This document shows, in pieces, positions 16,419 through 24,142 of a stretch of DNA of 41,013 nucleotides. The translations under genes were made by a program, and so were the position numbers. Position 1 is the first letter of the stretch; each line of letters starts with the position of its first letter. The notes beneath the pieces are model-generated. The model worked only from the letters and a program-made list of their open reading frames with translations, was not told the origin of the DNA and ran no database searches. The stretch comes from Fortiea sp. LEGE XX443 (GTDB lineage Bacteria > Cyanobacteriota > Cyanobacteriia > Cyanobacteriales > Nostocaceae): the NCBI RefSeq assembly GCF_015206815.1, contig NZ_JADEXZ010000055.1, forward strand, positions 1 through 41,013, written 5' to 3'.

Positions 16419-17507
16419 ATGAATACAGTATATAATTACTCATCAATTCAATTAATTATTAACCTATCTATACTTTTAGATAAACCAACGGGTATCAGTA
16501 ACTATGCCCAAAATATTTTTCCTTATTTAAAATTCCTCAATCCTACTTTATTAACATCCACAACTGTTTCTGAATTTAATTGCTTTCCAGTTCCAAATAA
16601 TCTTACACCTGCTCATGGTACAAGAGGACATTTTAAACGCCTATTATGGACGCAATTTAAATTACCAAAAATTTATAGAAAACTGAAATCTCGGCTTTTG
16701 TTCTCCCCAATACCAGAAGCGCCTCTACATAGCAACTGTCGTTTTGTCGTGATGTCCCATGATTTGATACCACTGCGCTTTCCTAAACGCTTTTCACCGT
16801 TGACACCATATCATCGTTACTATATTCCACAAGTTTTAAAACAAGCACAGCACATTCTTTGTAATTCCCAAGCTACGGCTGACGACATTATTGATTTTTA
16901 CCAAATACCAGCTAGTAAAATTACTCCTATTCCCCTAGCGCACGATCGCAACCATTTCCGCTATCTCAATCTACCAACTCGCAACTACTTTCTCTACATC
17001 GGTAGACAAGACCCCTATAAAAATTTGCATCGCCTTATCAGCGCCTTTGCTGCACTCCCCAAAGACTATGAACTTTGGTTAGCTGGGCCGATAGACAGAC
17101 GTTATACGCCAGTATTACAACTGCAAGCAGAGGAATTAGGCATAACTAATCAAGTCAAGTTTCTCAACTATGTTGATTATCAGGAATTACCAAAAATTAT
17201 TAATGGCGCGATCGCACTCGTCTTTCCTAGCCTTTGGGAAGGTTTTGGTTTCCCAGTTCTAGAAGCAATGGCTTGTGGTACACCAGTTATTACCTCTAAT
17301 ATTTCTTCTCTACCAGAAGTTGCTGGTGATACAGGAATTCTGATTAATCCCAACAACATTGCAGAAATTACCGAAGCGATGCGGCTGATTGCTACAAATT
17401 CGGAATTGCGATCGCATCTTTCTATTCAAGGTATCGCTAGAGCAAATTTGTTTAGCTGGGAAAAAACAGGTAACGCGACGGTTGAGGTGTTGTCACGTTA
17501 TTTATAA
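16419..17507 (+). CDS. GT4-family glycosyltransferase, last gene of the cluster
   Basis: GT-B glycosyltransferase of 362 aa. Visible motifs are LLDKPTGISNYAQNI (N-terminal loop), VVMSHDLIPLRFP, HILCNSQATADDII, FLYIGRQDPYKNLHRLI and FPSLWEGFGFPVLEAMACG, with Glu274 and Glu282 as the E-x7-E pair. Related enzymes transfer mannose or rhamnose, but the sugar cannot be read from the sequence. Its second half uses more G+C and carries HIP1 sites (near 17211 and 17409), unlike the middle of the cluster. The cluster ends here, since the next gene is on the opposite strand. Confidence 0.88.
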   Translation: MNTVYNYSSIQLIINLSILLDKPTGISNYAQNIFPYLKFLNPTLLTSTTVSEFNCFPVPNNLTPAHGTRGHFKRLLWTQFKLPKIYRKLKSRLLFSPIPEAPLHSNCRFVVMSHDLIPLRFPKRFSPLTPYHRYYIPQVLKQAQHILCNSQATADDIIDFYQIPASKITPIPLAHDRNHFRYLNLPTRNYFLYIGRQDPYKNLHRLISAFAALPKDYELWLAGPIDRRYTPVLQLQAEELGITNQVKFLNYVDYQELPKIINGAIALVFPSLWEGFGFPVLEAMACGTPVITSNISSLPEVAGDTGILINPNNIAEITEAMRLIATNSELRSHLSIQGIARANLFSWEKTGNATVEVLSRYL

Positions 17508-17530
17508 CAACTAAGAAGTGCTAAAATAGT

Positions 17531-17743
17531 CTACTCTTGGACAACTTCCACCAATTCCTCAATCATCACATCAAAAGTTCTTGCCAACTTTTGAATTGCG
17601 GTAAAATCTACAGTTGCCAGCCCAGGCGATCGCGCGTAAGTTCTGAGAGTGCTGTAAACTACACCAGAACGGTCAGATACTTCTTTTAATGTCCAGCCTT
17701 TCTCCGCAGCAAACTCTCGAATCTTCAGCCGAATCATTCCCAT
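17531..17743 (-). CDS. Small XRE-family HTH regulator
   Basis: A 70-residue Cro/C1-type DNA-binding protein consisting of little more than the five-helix domain: IRLKIREFAAEKGWTLKEVSDRSG, the recognition helix YSTLRTYAR, and IQKLARTFDVMIEELVE. Such single-domain proteins act as local repressors or as antitoxins, but no toxin partner is visible next to it. The start could be either of two Met codons two residues apart; 17743 is given. It is convergent with the last glycosyltransferase gene (stop-to-stop about 23 bp). Confidence 0.8.
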   Translation of the reverse strand: MGMIRLKIREFAAEKGWTLKEVSDRSGVVYSTLRTYARSPGLATVDFTAIQKLARTFDVMIEELVEVVQE

Positions 17744-17798
17744 ATTTTACTTGACAATTGACTGATATAAGTCTTTTAATAATTATACCAGATAAAAA

Positions 17799-17833
17799 GA
17801 TCGCCCTCCGGCCTGGAAAACTGAAAGGCGATC
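17799..17833. repeat. Inverted repeat around a HIP1 site
   Basis: Arms GATCGCC (17799-17805) and GGCGATC (17827-17833) flank 21 bp in the gap between two divergent genes. It is followed by GTTTAC and GTAAAC half-sites about 15 bp apart. It may be an operator or simply HIP1-rich spacer. Confidence 0.35.
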
Positions 17834-17927
17834 GCATTGTTTACAATAAGCATCCCGTAAACACCGATAGGGTACTTACCTATATCTACTGACAGGGCAA
17901 ATATCTACCAAAGTTACAGGTATTTTC

Positions 17928-18413
17928 ATGGTATCATCACTCAAGCCAAGAGCGCTTGTCATCCGTGCATCAAAAATTGTTCATAAATCGTTATTTCTTA
18001 ACTCACTAGCGCGATTTGTTACAGAAGAAGCAATTTGTTTGATGTTCCGCATTGGCTTCGGTGATATACATACAATCGAGTGCTGGCGCTATGTAGTTTA
18101 CGTCCACGCCAAAGGTGTTAGTAAATTTGTTAGTTATGCTGATTTTCCACCGATTTTGGGTGTAGCGCCACCCAGTCTAACCGAATTGATCAAATGGCGC
18201 AGGCGGTGGCGCAAACAACATGAATATGCTTACAGAAAGCAAGCACCTGAATGGTGGGCAGAATTTTTTACGAATGAGTTTTGGCAAGCTCTTTCTGAAC
18301 CTATGTTGCAAAGCTGGGGCGAACTAATCGGCTTAATCAAATTTGCTTTTCCCGAAGACACTTTACAGGAACTGCGAAAGAGCTATCGCCTAGAAAAATC
18401 GTTGCTAAATTAG
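17928..18413 (+). CDS. Conserved-looking protein of unknown function
   Basis: A 161-residue protein I cannot assign. It is basic and rich in Trp, Phe and Arg: FVSYADFPPILGVAPPSLTELIKWRRRWRKQHEYAYRK gives a positively charged centre, and EWWAEFFTNEFWQAL an aromatic helix. No signal peptide, clear membrane segment or catalytic motif is visible. Codon use looks normal for the host, and it has its own upstream gap with an inverted repeat, so it is probably real. It is divergent from the XRE gene. Confidence 0.6.
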   Translation: MVSSLKPRALVIRASKIVHKSLFLNSLARFVTEEAICLMFRIGFGDIHTIECWRYVVYVHAKGVSKFVSYADFPPILGVAPPSLTELIKWRRRWRKQHEYAYRKQAPEWWAEFFTNEFWQALSEPMLQSWGELIGLIKFAFPEDTLQELRKSYRLEKSLLN

Positions 18414-18522
18414 GACTGAGGAACAAAAGTTATCTGTTGCAACTTGCTTGAGACTCAGCGAGAAGTTGCAAGGAGGGTCTCCCTCCGGGCAAACTTCGGT
18501 GACTCAGCACTTTAATGTACAG

Positions 18523-19425
18523 CTATTCAGCCGTCTTGTTAGCCGCACGATGAGCGCGTGCTTCAGCAGAAGCCATCACTTCATCCATATTTTCCAGCAC
18601 TTCCCCAGGGAAATTTTCTAAAATTCTAGTAGAAATTGCTACCCTACCTTTGCCTTCATCTAAATCAATAATTACAGCCTTAATTGTTTGACCGATTTGA
18701 AAGACTTTTTCTAGAGATTCGATAAATTTTTGGCTGACTTGCTTAATATGTAGCAAAGCACTCATGCCATTTAAATCAACAAACACCCCAAATGGTTTAA
18801 TGCCAGTTACTTTACCTTCAACTAGCTGACCAATTTCTAACAAGCTGAAATTACTCGAACGAGTTGCTAAACGTTGAGAAAGTACGAGTTTTTTATTGTT
18901 GCGGTCTACTTCCAAAAAGCCAGCAGTTAAAGTGTGACCTTTGAGTGCTTCTAAGTTATCACGTTCAGCTAAATGCGATCGCGGAATAAATCCCCGCAAA
19001 GATTGTAAATCGACGGTGACACCACCTTTATTCACACCTGTCACCCTAACTTCCACTGTTTGGGAATTTTCCTGCATTTGCGCTAATTTTTCCCAAATGT
19101 GCTGAATTTCTAACTGCTTTCGAGAAAGGGTTACTTGACCCTCTGCATCCTGTTCTCGAATAATCAAAAACTCTAATTCTTCTTGCAACGGCAGCACTTC
19201 CGATAAATCAGTTACCGCTCTCAAAGAAGCCTCATCGCGGGGAATATAAGCAGATGCCTTACCACCGATATCGACATAAGCCCCATCCGGATCGAGTTGG
19301 AACACTTTGCCCTGAACTACCTGTCCCTTTTGAAACTGATAGTCGTGTTTTTCTAGTGCTTTGGCAAAATCGTCCATTGTAAAAGACGAATTGGCTTTTT
19401 GAGATAGATTTGATTCGGAATTCAT
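18523..19425 (-). CDS. S1-domain RNA-binding protein (ribosomal protein S1 homologue)
   Basis: 300-aa protein with three OB-fold S1 domains: GQVVQGKVFQLDPDGAYVDIGGKASAYIP (from about 34), a middle domain ending VDLQSLRGFIPRSHL, and GQLVEGKVTGIKPFGVFVDLNGMSALLHI (from about 206). Three repeats and this length match the cyanobacterial S1 forms, which are shorter than the six-domain E. coli RpsA; it could be the second S1 paralogue (Rps1b-like). It binds single-stranded RNA, probably for translation initiation. The frame extends 15 codons further to 19470, but MNSESNLSQK at 19425 is the likelier start. The tail is Ala- and charge-rich. Confidence 0.85.
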   Translation of the reverse strand: MNSESNLSQKANSSFTMDDFAKALEKHDYQFQKGQVVQGKVFQLDPDGAYVDIGGKASAYIPRDEASLRAVTDLSEVLPLQEELEFLIIREQDAEGQVTLSRKQLEIQHIWEKLAQMQENSQTVEVRVTGVNKGGVTVDLQSLRGFIPRSHLAERDNLEALKGHTLTAGFLEVDRNNKKLVLSQRLATRSSNFSLLEIGQLVEGKVTGIKPFGVFVDLNGMSALLHIKQVSQKFIESLEKVFQIGQTIKAVIIDLDEGKGRVAISTRILENFPGEVLENMDEVMASAEARAHRAANKTAE

Positions 19426-19538
19426 GACTAATGAAAATAAGTTGTTATTTAGATTGCTACGCAAAGTCAATAGTCCACAGTCTAGAGTAATTAATTTTGA
19501 CCCACTGACTCACTATTGACTATTGACTCTTTTAGGTC

Positions 19539-20282
19539 TCATTTCAATTGCATAAACAATTGTTTTACTTCTTCCCAAGCATCAGCAGCAGCTTTTGGAT
19601 TATAGCTGGGACGACGATCGCAAAAAAAACCGTGGTCAGATCCATCGTAGCGGAAGACACGATGAGGAATTTTGTATTTTTCTAACTCTGCCTCAATCTC
19701 GTCTATCTGTTCTGGGGGAATGCTGGCATCTTCCATCCCAAAGAAAGCATAAAGTGTACCTGAAATTTGGGGGGTAAGTGTCAACGTTGCAGCACTGCCT
19801 CCTGGTGTGTTGGTAGTAATCCTAGCACCGTAGAAAGAGGCAGTTGCTTGAATATCTGGGAGAGTGGCAGCAAGATAAGCAACATGACCACCAAAGCAAA
19901 AGCCAATACAACCAAAGCTATCCTGTTTAACTTGTGGCAGAGTTTTGAGATAATCAATGGCTGACTGAATATTGCTGAGTAATTCTGATGCTGTTGTTTG
20001 CATCCAAGCATATTTTCTGCCAACTTCGATATCTTCTGGGTTGTAGCCAGTTTCAAAACCAGGAGCGAAGCGATCAAAAAGTGCCGGAGCGATCGCTACA
20101 TATCCTTCCTTGGCAATTCGTTCTGTCACATCTCGAATGTGGCTATTAACACCAAAAATTTCTTGCAAAACAACAATACCTGGGTAAGAACCTGGTTCTT
20201 TTGGTTGTGCCAAGTAAGCTGAGATTTGCAAATTATTTTGTAAAAGTTTAACCCATGAGGTATCTAATACTAGTTCTGTCAT
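19539..20282 (-). CDS. Dienelactone hydrolase family protein
   Basis: Alpha/beta hydrolase of the carboxymethylenebutenolidase type (247 aa). The nucleophile is Cys129 in GFCFGGH, Glu41 in LQEIFGVN stabilises it as in classical dienelactone hydrolase, and the acid and base lie in FGMEDASIP and GSDHGFFCD. Cyanobacterial homologues are common and their natural substrate is unknown. It is on the minus strand in tandem with the S1 gene, about 110 bp away, and divergent from plmA. Confidence 0.88.
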   Translation of the reverse strand: MTELVLDTSWVKLLQNNLQISAYLAQPKEPGSYPGIVVLQEIFGVNSHIRDVTERIAKEGYVAIAPALFDRFAPGFETGYNPEDIEVGRKYAWMQTTASELLSNIQSAIDYLKTLPQVKQDSFGCIGFCFGGHVAYLAATLPDIQATASFYGARITTNTPGGSAATLTLTPQISGTLYAFFGMEDASIPPEQIDEIEAELEKYKIPHRVFRYDGSDHGFFCDRRPSYNPKAAADAWEEVKQLFMQLK

Positions 20283-20413
20283 AATAATTTCTACTAATGC
20301 TCCGTGATTATTTGATATAACTATGCCAGTATGTTTAGGCTATTTCTGAGCCAATTATCAACTACCAAAGGTGCATATAAGTAGGTAGGTGTTAAAAATT
20401 GTCGTTATGACAA

Positions 20414-20441
20414 GGCAGGAGGCAGAGGGCAGAAGGCAGAA
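20414..20441. repeat. GGCAGAA-type heptamer tandem repeat
   Basis: Units GGCAGGA, GGCAGAG, GGCAGAA and GGCAGAA in exact 7-bp register, in the gap between dienelactone hydrolase and plmA. The same unit appears singly at 1734. Confidence 0.65.
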
Positions 20442-20608
20442 GGGAAGAGGTTTTCAAGCTACTTTACTTTCCGTTACATAGTTCGGTTTATTTGCACCTT
20501 TCTACTTACTAGAGATTTGTTAGATAAACAATATTGTTACAAATAAAAATACTATAAGTAGCAAGTGTAGCTAATCGCTGATTGTTACTTGATTCAGGAG
20601 TTTTGGTA

Positions 20609-21592
20609 ATGATTCAATTCCGTATTCAGCCAGACAGTGAAATTCCCGCATCTAACCAGTTATTTAATCAAATCCGGTTTGCGATCGCGTCTCGCCAATA
20701 TCCACCAGCTTACAAATTGCCAAGTACACGGGCATTAGCTATGCAAACTGGATTACACCGCAATACCATTAGCAAAGTTTACCGCCAGCTAGAAGATGAA
20801 GGCTTGGTGGAAAGTCTGGCTGGCTCAGGAATTTATGTCCGCGCTCAAGGCCATGAGGGCGGTAGCAGATTGCAATCACCCACTCTTCAAGAACACCCTG
20901 AAGCATACAAAGTGGTGCAACAAGCACTCGATCAACTTCTTACCCAGGGCTGTTCCCTCAATCAAGCGCGTGAGCTATTTTTAGCAGAAATGGATTGGCG
21001 TTTACGCTGTAGTTCCCAGGTGCTAGTTGCAGTTCCTTCTCAAGACCTCGGTGCTGGGGAATTGATGGTATATGAATTAGAGCAATCGTTAAAAATCCCT
21101 GTGCAGTTAATCAGGATGGAAGAATTAGCGGCTGTATTGGATAAAACTAACTCGGCTACAGTAGTCACCAGTCGCTATTTTATTGGTGAAGTAGAACAAA
21201 TTGCTGCCCCAAAAGCTGTCAGAGTAATTCCGCTAGATATTTATGACTACAGTAAAGAACTCAATTTAGTAAAGGTACTTCCCAAAGAAAATTGTATAGG
21301 TATAGTCAGCCTCAGTACAGGAATTGCCCGTGCTGCCGAAGTCATTCTCCACGGTTTACGAGGAGATGAACTACTAGTGATGACAGCGCAACCAAAAGAT
21401 GCTTACAAACTTCAGGCGATCGTGAAGCGGGCTGAGGTGATAATTAGTGACATAGCAAGTTTTAGGGCAGTACAGGCAGCAGTACACGCTGCTTCTGAAG
21501 ATATTATCCGTCCACCGAAACTAATTAAGGTAGAAAATTACATCGGCATGAATTCAATTAACTTACTGAAACGAGAACTAGGTTTAAGTTAA
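20609..21592 (+). CDS. plmA: GntR-family regulator PlmA
   Basis: Cyanobacterial GntR-type transcription regulator, first described for plasmid maintenance in Anabaena and known to bind the PII-PipX complex, linking it to nitrogen and energy status. The N-terminal winged helix is clear: NQLFNQIRFAIASRQYPP, LPSTRALAMQTGLHRNTISKVYRQLEDEG and the SGIYVRAQGHEGG wing. The long C-terminal part (NQARELFLAEMDWRLRCS, VVTSRYFIGE) matches PlmA from memory and not the FadR or MocR types. AGGAG at 20596-20600 lies 8 nt before the ATG at 20609, so the longer TTG start at 20582 is rejected (327 aa). Confidence 0.82.
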   Translation: MIQFRIQPDSEIPASNQLFNQIRFAIASRQYPPAYKLPSTRALAMQTGLHRNTISKVYRQLEDEGLVESLAGSGIYVRAQGHEGGSRLQSPTLQEHPEAYKVVQQALDQLLTQGCSLNQARELFLAEMDWRLRCSSQVLVAVPSQDLGAGELMVYELEQSLKIPVQLIRMEELAAVLDKTNSATVVTSRYFIGEVEQIAAPKAVRVIPLDIYDYSKELNLVKVLPKENCIGIVSLSTGIARAAEVILHGLRGDELLVMTAQPKDAYKLQAIVKRAEVIISDIASFRAVQAAVHAASEDIIRPPKLIKVENYIGMNSINLLKRELGLS

Positions 21593-21669
21593 CCCGCAGA
21601 TAGAAGAGAGAAGTATTTAGATAGGGGGAAATGGCATAGACAAACACACCTAAAAAATATCCTAGGATT

Positions 21670-22344
21670 ATGTTTGTAGAAATGCACCCCTATATTGGTT
21701 TAGTAGAAGCCATCAAGCAACGTCGAGCAGCCAGAGCTTTTAAGAGCGATGCCATTCCCGAAGTCATTTTACAAGAAATTCTGGAACTAGCTGCACAAGC
21801 ACCATCAGGCTTTAACCTCCAACCTTGGCGATTTATCGTTGTTCAAAACCAACAAAACAAAGAGAAACTCCAAGCCTGTGCTTTTAACCAACGCCAAGTA
21901 GGCGAAGCACCAGTAGTTTTAATTTGTTGCGGCGACAGGCGCGCAGCCGATATGACAAATATCACCTCTGTCATCCATCTAGGGGAAGATGAAGGCATCA
22001 TGACTCCTAGCTATGCCAATTATCTGCGTTCCAGCATTCCTGAATTTTTCACCAATCATCCCAGCTTTGACACAATGGAAACCTGGACAAATCGCCACAC
22101 CATGTTAGCAGTCGCTTACATGATGATTGTTGCCAAAAGCTTTGGTGTAGATAGCTGCCCAATGGAAGGATTTGTTAGCACTCAAGTTAAACAAGCATTT
22201 CAAATCCCACAAGAAGTAGACGTTTGCTGTTTACTAGCACTTGGCTACGCCACGGAACCTTTCAAACCCTACGGTGGACGCTTCCTCACAAAACAAGTTT
22301 GCTTCAGCGAAAACTATGGTGAACCTTTTGAGGTAGATGGTTAG
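21670..22344 (+). CDS. Nitroreductase family protein
   Basis: FMN-dependent NAD(P)H oxidoreductase of the nitroreductase family (224 aa), probably a homodimer. IKQRRAARAFKSDAIP and LELAAQAPSGFNLQPWRFIVV form the N-terminal flavin-phosphate contacts, and the later YMMIVAKSFGVDSCPMEGF and LLALGYA correspond to the second flavin-binding region. The physiological substrate is unknown. It begins 77 bp after plmA on the same strand and may be cotranscribed. No good ribosome binding site distinguishes 21670 from the Met four codons later. Confidence 0.87.
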   Translation: MFVEMHPYIGLVEAIKQRRAARAFKSDAIPEVILQEILELAAQAPSGFNLQPWRFIVVQNQQNKEKLQACAFNQRQVGEAPVVLICCGDRRAADMTNITSVIHLGEDEGIMTPSYANYLRSSIPEFFTNHPSFDTMETWTNRHTMLAVAYMMIVAKSFGVDSCPMEGFVSTQVKQAFQIPQEVDVCCLLALGYATEPFKPYGGRFLTKQVCFSENYGEPFEVDG

Positions 22345-22396
22345 TGAATCTTTTGATGAAATAAGTAGAATTTTAAGCTTTATTATTCAACTAAAA

Positions 22397-22801
22397 CTAT
22401 GGCGATTGTAAGTCTTTAATAGTATCTTCGCCTAAGTTTTCTATCGGCAAATCTGAAGATAATTGAGTTGGAATTCGCAGGTTAATTAAAAATACTATTT
22501 GATTTTTCTCGATATTAATATTTGTAATATTCACTATACTTTTTTCAGGTAATAACTCTAATCCCTGCACCTTTGCAGAAGAAATACTTTTATAACCAGC
22601 TTCTTCCAACCATTCCGAAATATTTCGCCAATTTTCTACCTTGCCATTACCCTTATCGACCAAACCCTTAACGTATTTATACACAGTTGCACAAAGATCA
22701 GTTTCCACACCCTTGCCATTTTTACTGAGCTTTTCCGCAATTTCCGCCGGACTGTGACCACAAAGTAACCCACGCAAATGCAGCTTTTCCACTGGTGTCA
22801 A
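22397..22801 (-). CDS. Short HTH-like protein, probably 5'-truncated
   Basis: 134 aa when started at a TTG (22801). The first part, TPVEKLHLRGLLCGHSPAEIAEKLSKNGKGVETDLCATVYKYVKGL, looks like a helix-turn-helix of the type found at the N-terminus of large cyanobacterial signalling or STAND-like proteins, followed by WRNISEWLEEAGYK. The remaining 60 residues are unassigned. The frame stays open 16 codons further upstream (ending at TAA 22852-22850) with family-like sequence but no ATG, GTG or TTG, so the true start is unclear. It may be a fragment that lost both its beginning and its effector domains. Confidence 0.5.
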   Translation of the reverse strand: MTPVEKLHLRGLLCGHSPAEIAEKLSKNGKGVETDLCATVYKYVKGLVDKGNGKVENWRNISEWLEEAGYKSISSAKVQGLELLPEKSIVNITNINIEKNQIVFLINLRIPTQLSSDLPIENLGEDTIKDLQSP

Positions 22802-23069
22802 GCGCTTTCCCTTAGCAGAAGCTAATCGGTGGTGAAGCGAGTTTAAGATTTAGTAAATTTATATCAAAAGATATGAACCATGTCTCTTGGGATAAAGCAC
22901 GAACTTTTTCAAATATAGTGGCATACGACGCTCAAAAAGATAAAGTTATCTTTGATCTATCAAAAATGTAAATTTATCTTTGAGTTATGTGATATTAAGT
23001 AATTCATAAGTGATGTTCAGTTTGATTTATTTGAATGTTCAGATTCAATGAAAAGTACAAGGAGAAATG

Positions 23070-23255
23070 ATGGATAAAAATGAAATTAAGCGTCGTATAG
23101 CTCAACGAATTGACGCTGATGATCGTTTTGCTGGTCAAGTGAAGACAGCCCTTGATGCCAATGATACAGCTTGGTTAATACAGTTGATATATGAAGTAAT
23201 TGGTATTGTTATCCAAATTGGATCAGATATTTGGAATTGGCTTTGCAGTTTGTAA
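23070..23255 (+). CDS. 61-residue protein with charged head and hydrophobic tail
   Basis: Unassigned small protein. Residues 2-35 are charged (KNEIKRRIAQRIDADDRFAGQ, then KTALDANDTAWL). Residues about 37-61 are hydrophobic with two Trp and one Cys near the end (IYEVIGIVIQIGSDIWNWLCSL). AAGGAG at 23059-23064 sits 5 nt before the ATG at 23070, whereas the ATG at 23067 is too close, so 23070 is chosen. A hairpin follows about 55 bp after the stop. The strong ribosome site and terminator argue that it is a real, separately transcribed gene. It could be a membrane-active peptide or a small effector-associated protein. Confidence 0.65.
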   Translation: MDKNEIKRRIAQRIDADDRFAGQVKTALDANDTAWLIQLIYEVIGIVIQIGSDIWNWLCSL

Positions 23256-23310
23256 TGCGGTTAATAAGTTTCTTAATTCAGTAGGTAAGCTAGGTTAAGG
23301 AAAACGCATT

Positions 23311-23370
23311 AGTTGAGAGCGATCGCCCGTAGTTTACCATCTCAAATCACTAGGAGATCGCTCTTTAACT
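23311..23370 (+). terminator. Hairpin downstream of the 61-aa gene
   Basis: Arms AGTTGAGAGCGATC and GATCGCTCTTTAACT pair over about 13 bp with one or two mismatches, separated by about 30 bp. The distal arm runs into CTTTAACTTTCTT, a weak T-rich stretch. It lies between two + strand genes. The long loop makes this a modest terminator candidate. Confidence 0.4.
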
Positions 23371-23465
23371 TTCTTACATACTTAAAATTACTATATAATA
23401 TATAAATATTTGCTGTCCACCACCTAATTTGGAAATACCAGAAAGAAAAGTCAAGTTGTAGGTTT

Positions 23466-23777
23466 ATGAAAGAAAACCTCAAAATCGGCTTAAAGCAATT
23501 ACTCCAAGAAAAGCGAGAAGAAATCTTTAATATCGCTGCTAAACATGGAGCCTATAACCTACGAGTTTTTGGTAGCATTGCTAGAGGAGAGGAAACAGAA
23601 GTAAGCGATATTGATTTTCTAATTGACTACGATTTAAATAAAATATCGGCTTGGTTTCCTGGCGGGTTAATCCAAGATTTAGAGGCGTTGTTAAATCGTA
23701 AAGTTGATGTTGTTACAATTCAATCTTTGCATTACTTAATTCGAGATAAAGTTCTGCATGAGGCTATATCCTTGTGA
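23466..23777 (+). CDS. mntA: MntA-like minimal nucleotidyltransferase antitoxin
   Basis: Antitoxin of a type VII HepT/MntA system. In described cases the nucleotidyltransferase adds AMP to the toxin's tyrosine and so neutralises it. The 103-aa protein has exactly the GS-x10-D-x-D active site: Gly36-Ser37 in VFGSIARG and Asp48, Asp50 in SDIDF, with further acidic and basic residues in RKVDVV. Its stop overlaps the start of the HEPN gene by 4 bp (GTGA), a coupling typical of these pairs. Confidence 0.88.
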   Translation: MKENLKIGLKQLLQEKREEIFNIAAKHGAYNLRVFGSIARGEETEVSDIDFLIDYDLNKISAWFPGGLIQDLEALLNRKVDVVTIQSLHYLIRDKVLHEAISL

Positions 23778-24115
23778 AGGATAGTCGGATTTATCTCATT
23801 CACATTCGAGATTGTATCGGTAGAATTCAGCAATATACTGCTGATGGAAAAGAAGTATTTTTTCAAGATATCAAAACTCAAGATGCTGTTTTAAGAAATC
23901 TTCAGGTAATGTGCGAATCAGTGCAAAAATTACCTAGTGATTGGAAAAATGTCTACCCAGAAATTGCATGGAGTAATATAGCTGGTTTTAGGAATCGATT
24001 AACTCATGAATACTTAAGTGTAGACTTAGATATTGTTTGGAGTGTGATTGAAAATTCTTTGCCAGATTTAGACAGAACAATTGAAGCAATGGCGCAGGAA
24101 TTTTGGAACGTTTAA
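23774..24115 (+). CDS. hepT: HepT-like HEPN toxin (DUF86)
   Basis: HEPN-domain ribonuclease toxin, 113 aa, all-helical. The catalytic signature R-x4-H-x-Y is intact as RNRLTHEY (Arg73, His78, Tyr80); Tyr80 would be the residue modified by MntA. QDAVLRNLQVMCESVQKLP in the first half is the usual DUF86 segment. The GTG start overlaps the mntA stop. Both partners look intact, so the system is probably functional. It is convergent with the Uma2 gene downstream. Confidence 0.88.
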   Translation: MKDSRIYLIHIRDCIGRIQQYTADGKEVFFQDIKTQDAVLRNLQVMCESVQKLPSDWKNVYPEIAWSNIAGFRNRLTHEYLSVDLDIVWSVIENSLPDLDRTIEAMAQEFWNV

Positions 24116-24142
24116 TTTTCCCGTAAATTTAAATATTAATAA

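Noticed and set aside
22873-22971. Possible 32-aa ORF on the + strand beginning MNHVSWDKARTF
   Set aside because: No ribosome binding site, no recognised family and very short. It may be a relic of a longer gene, since the frame is open upstream, but this cannot be supported.
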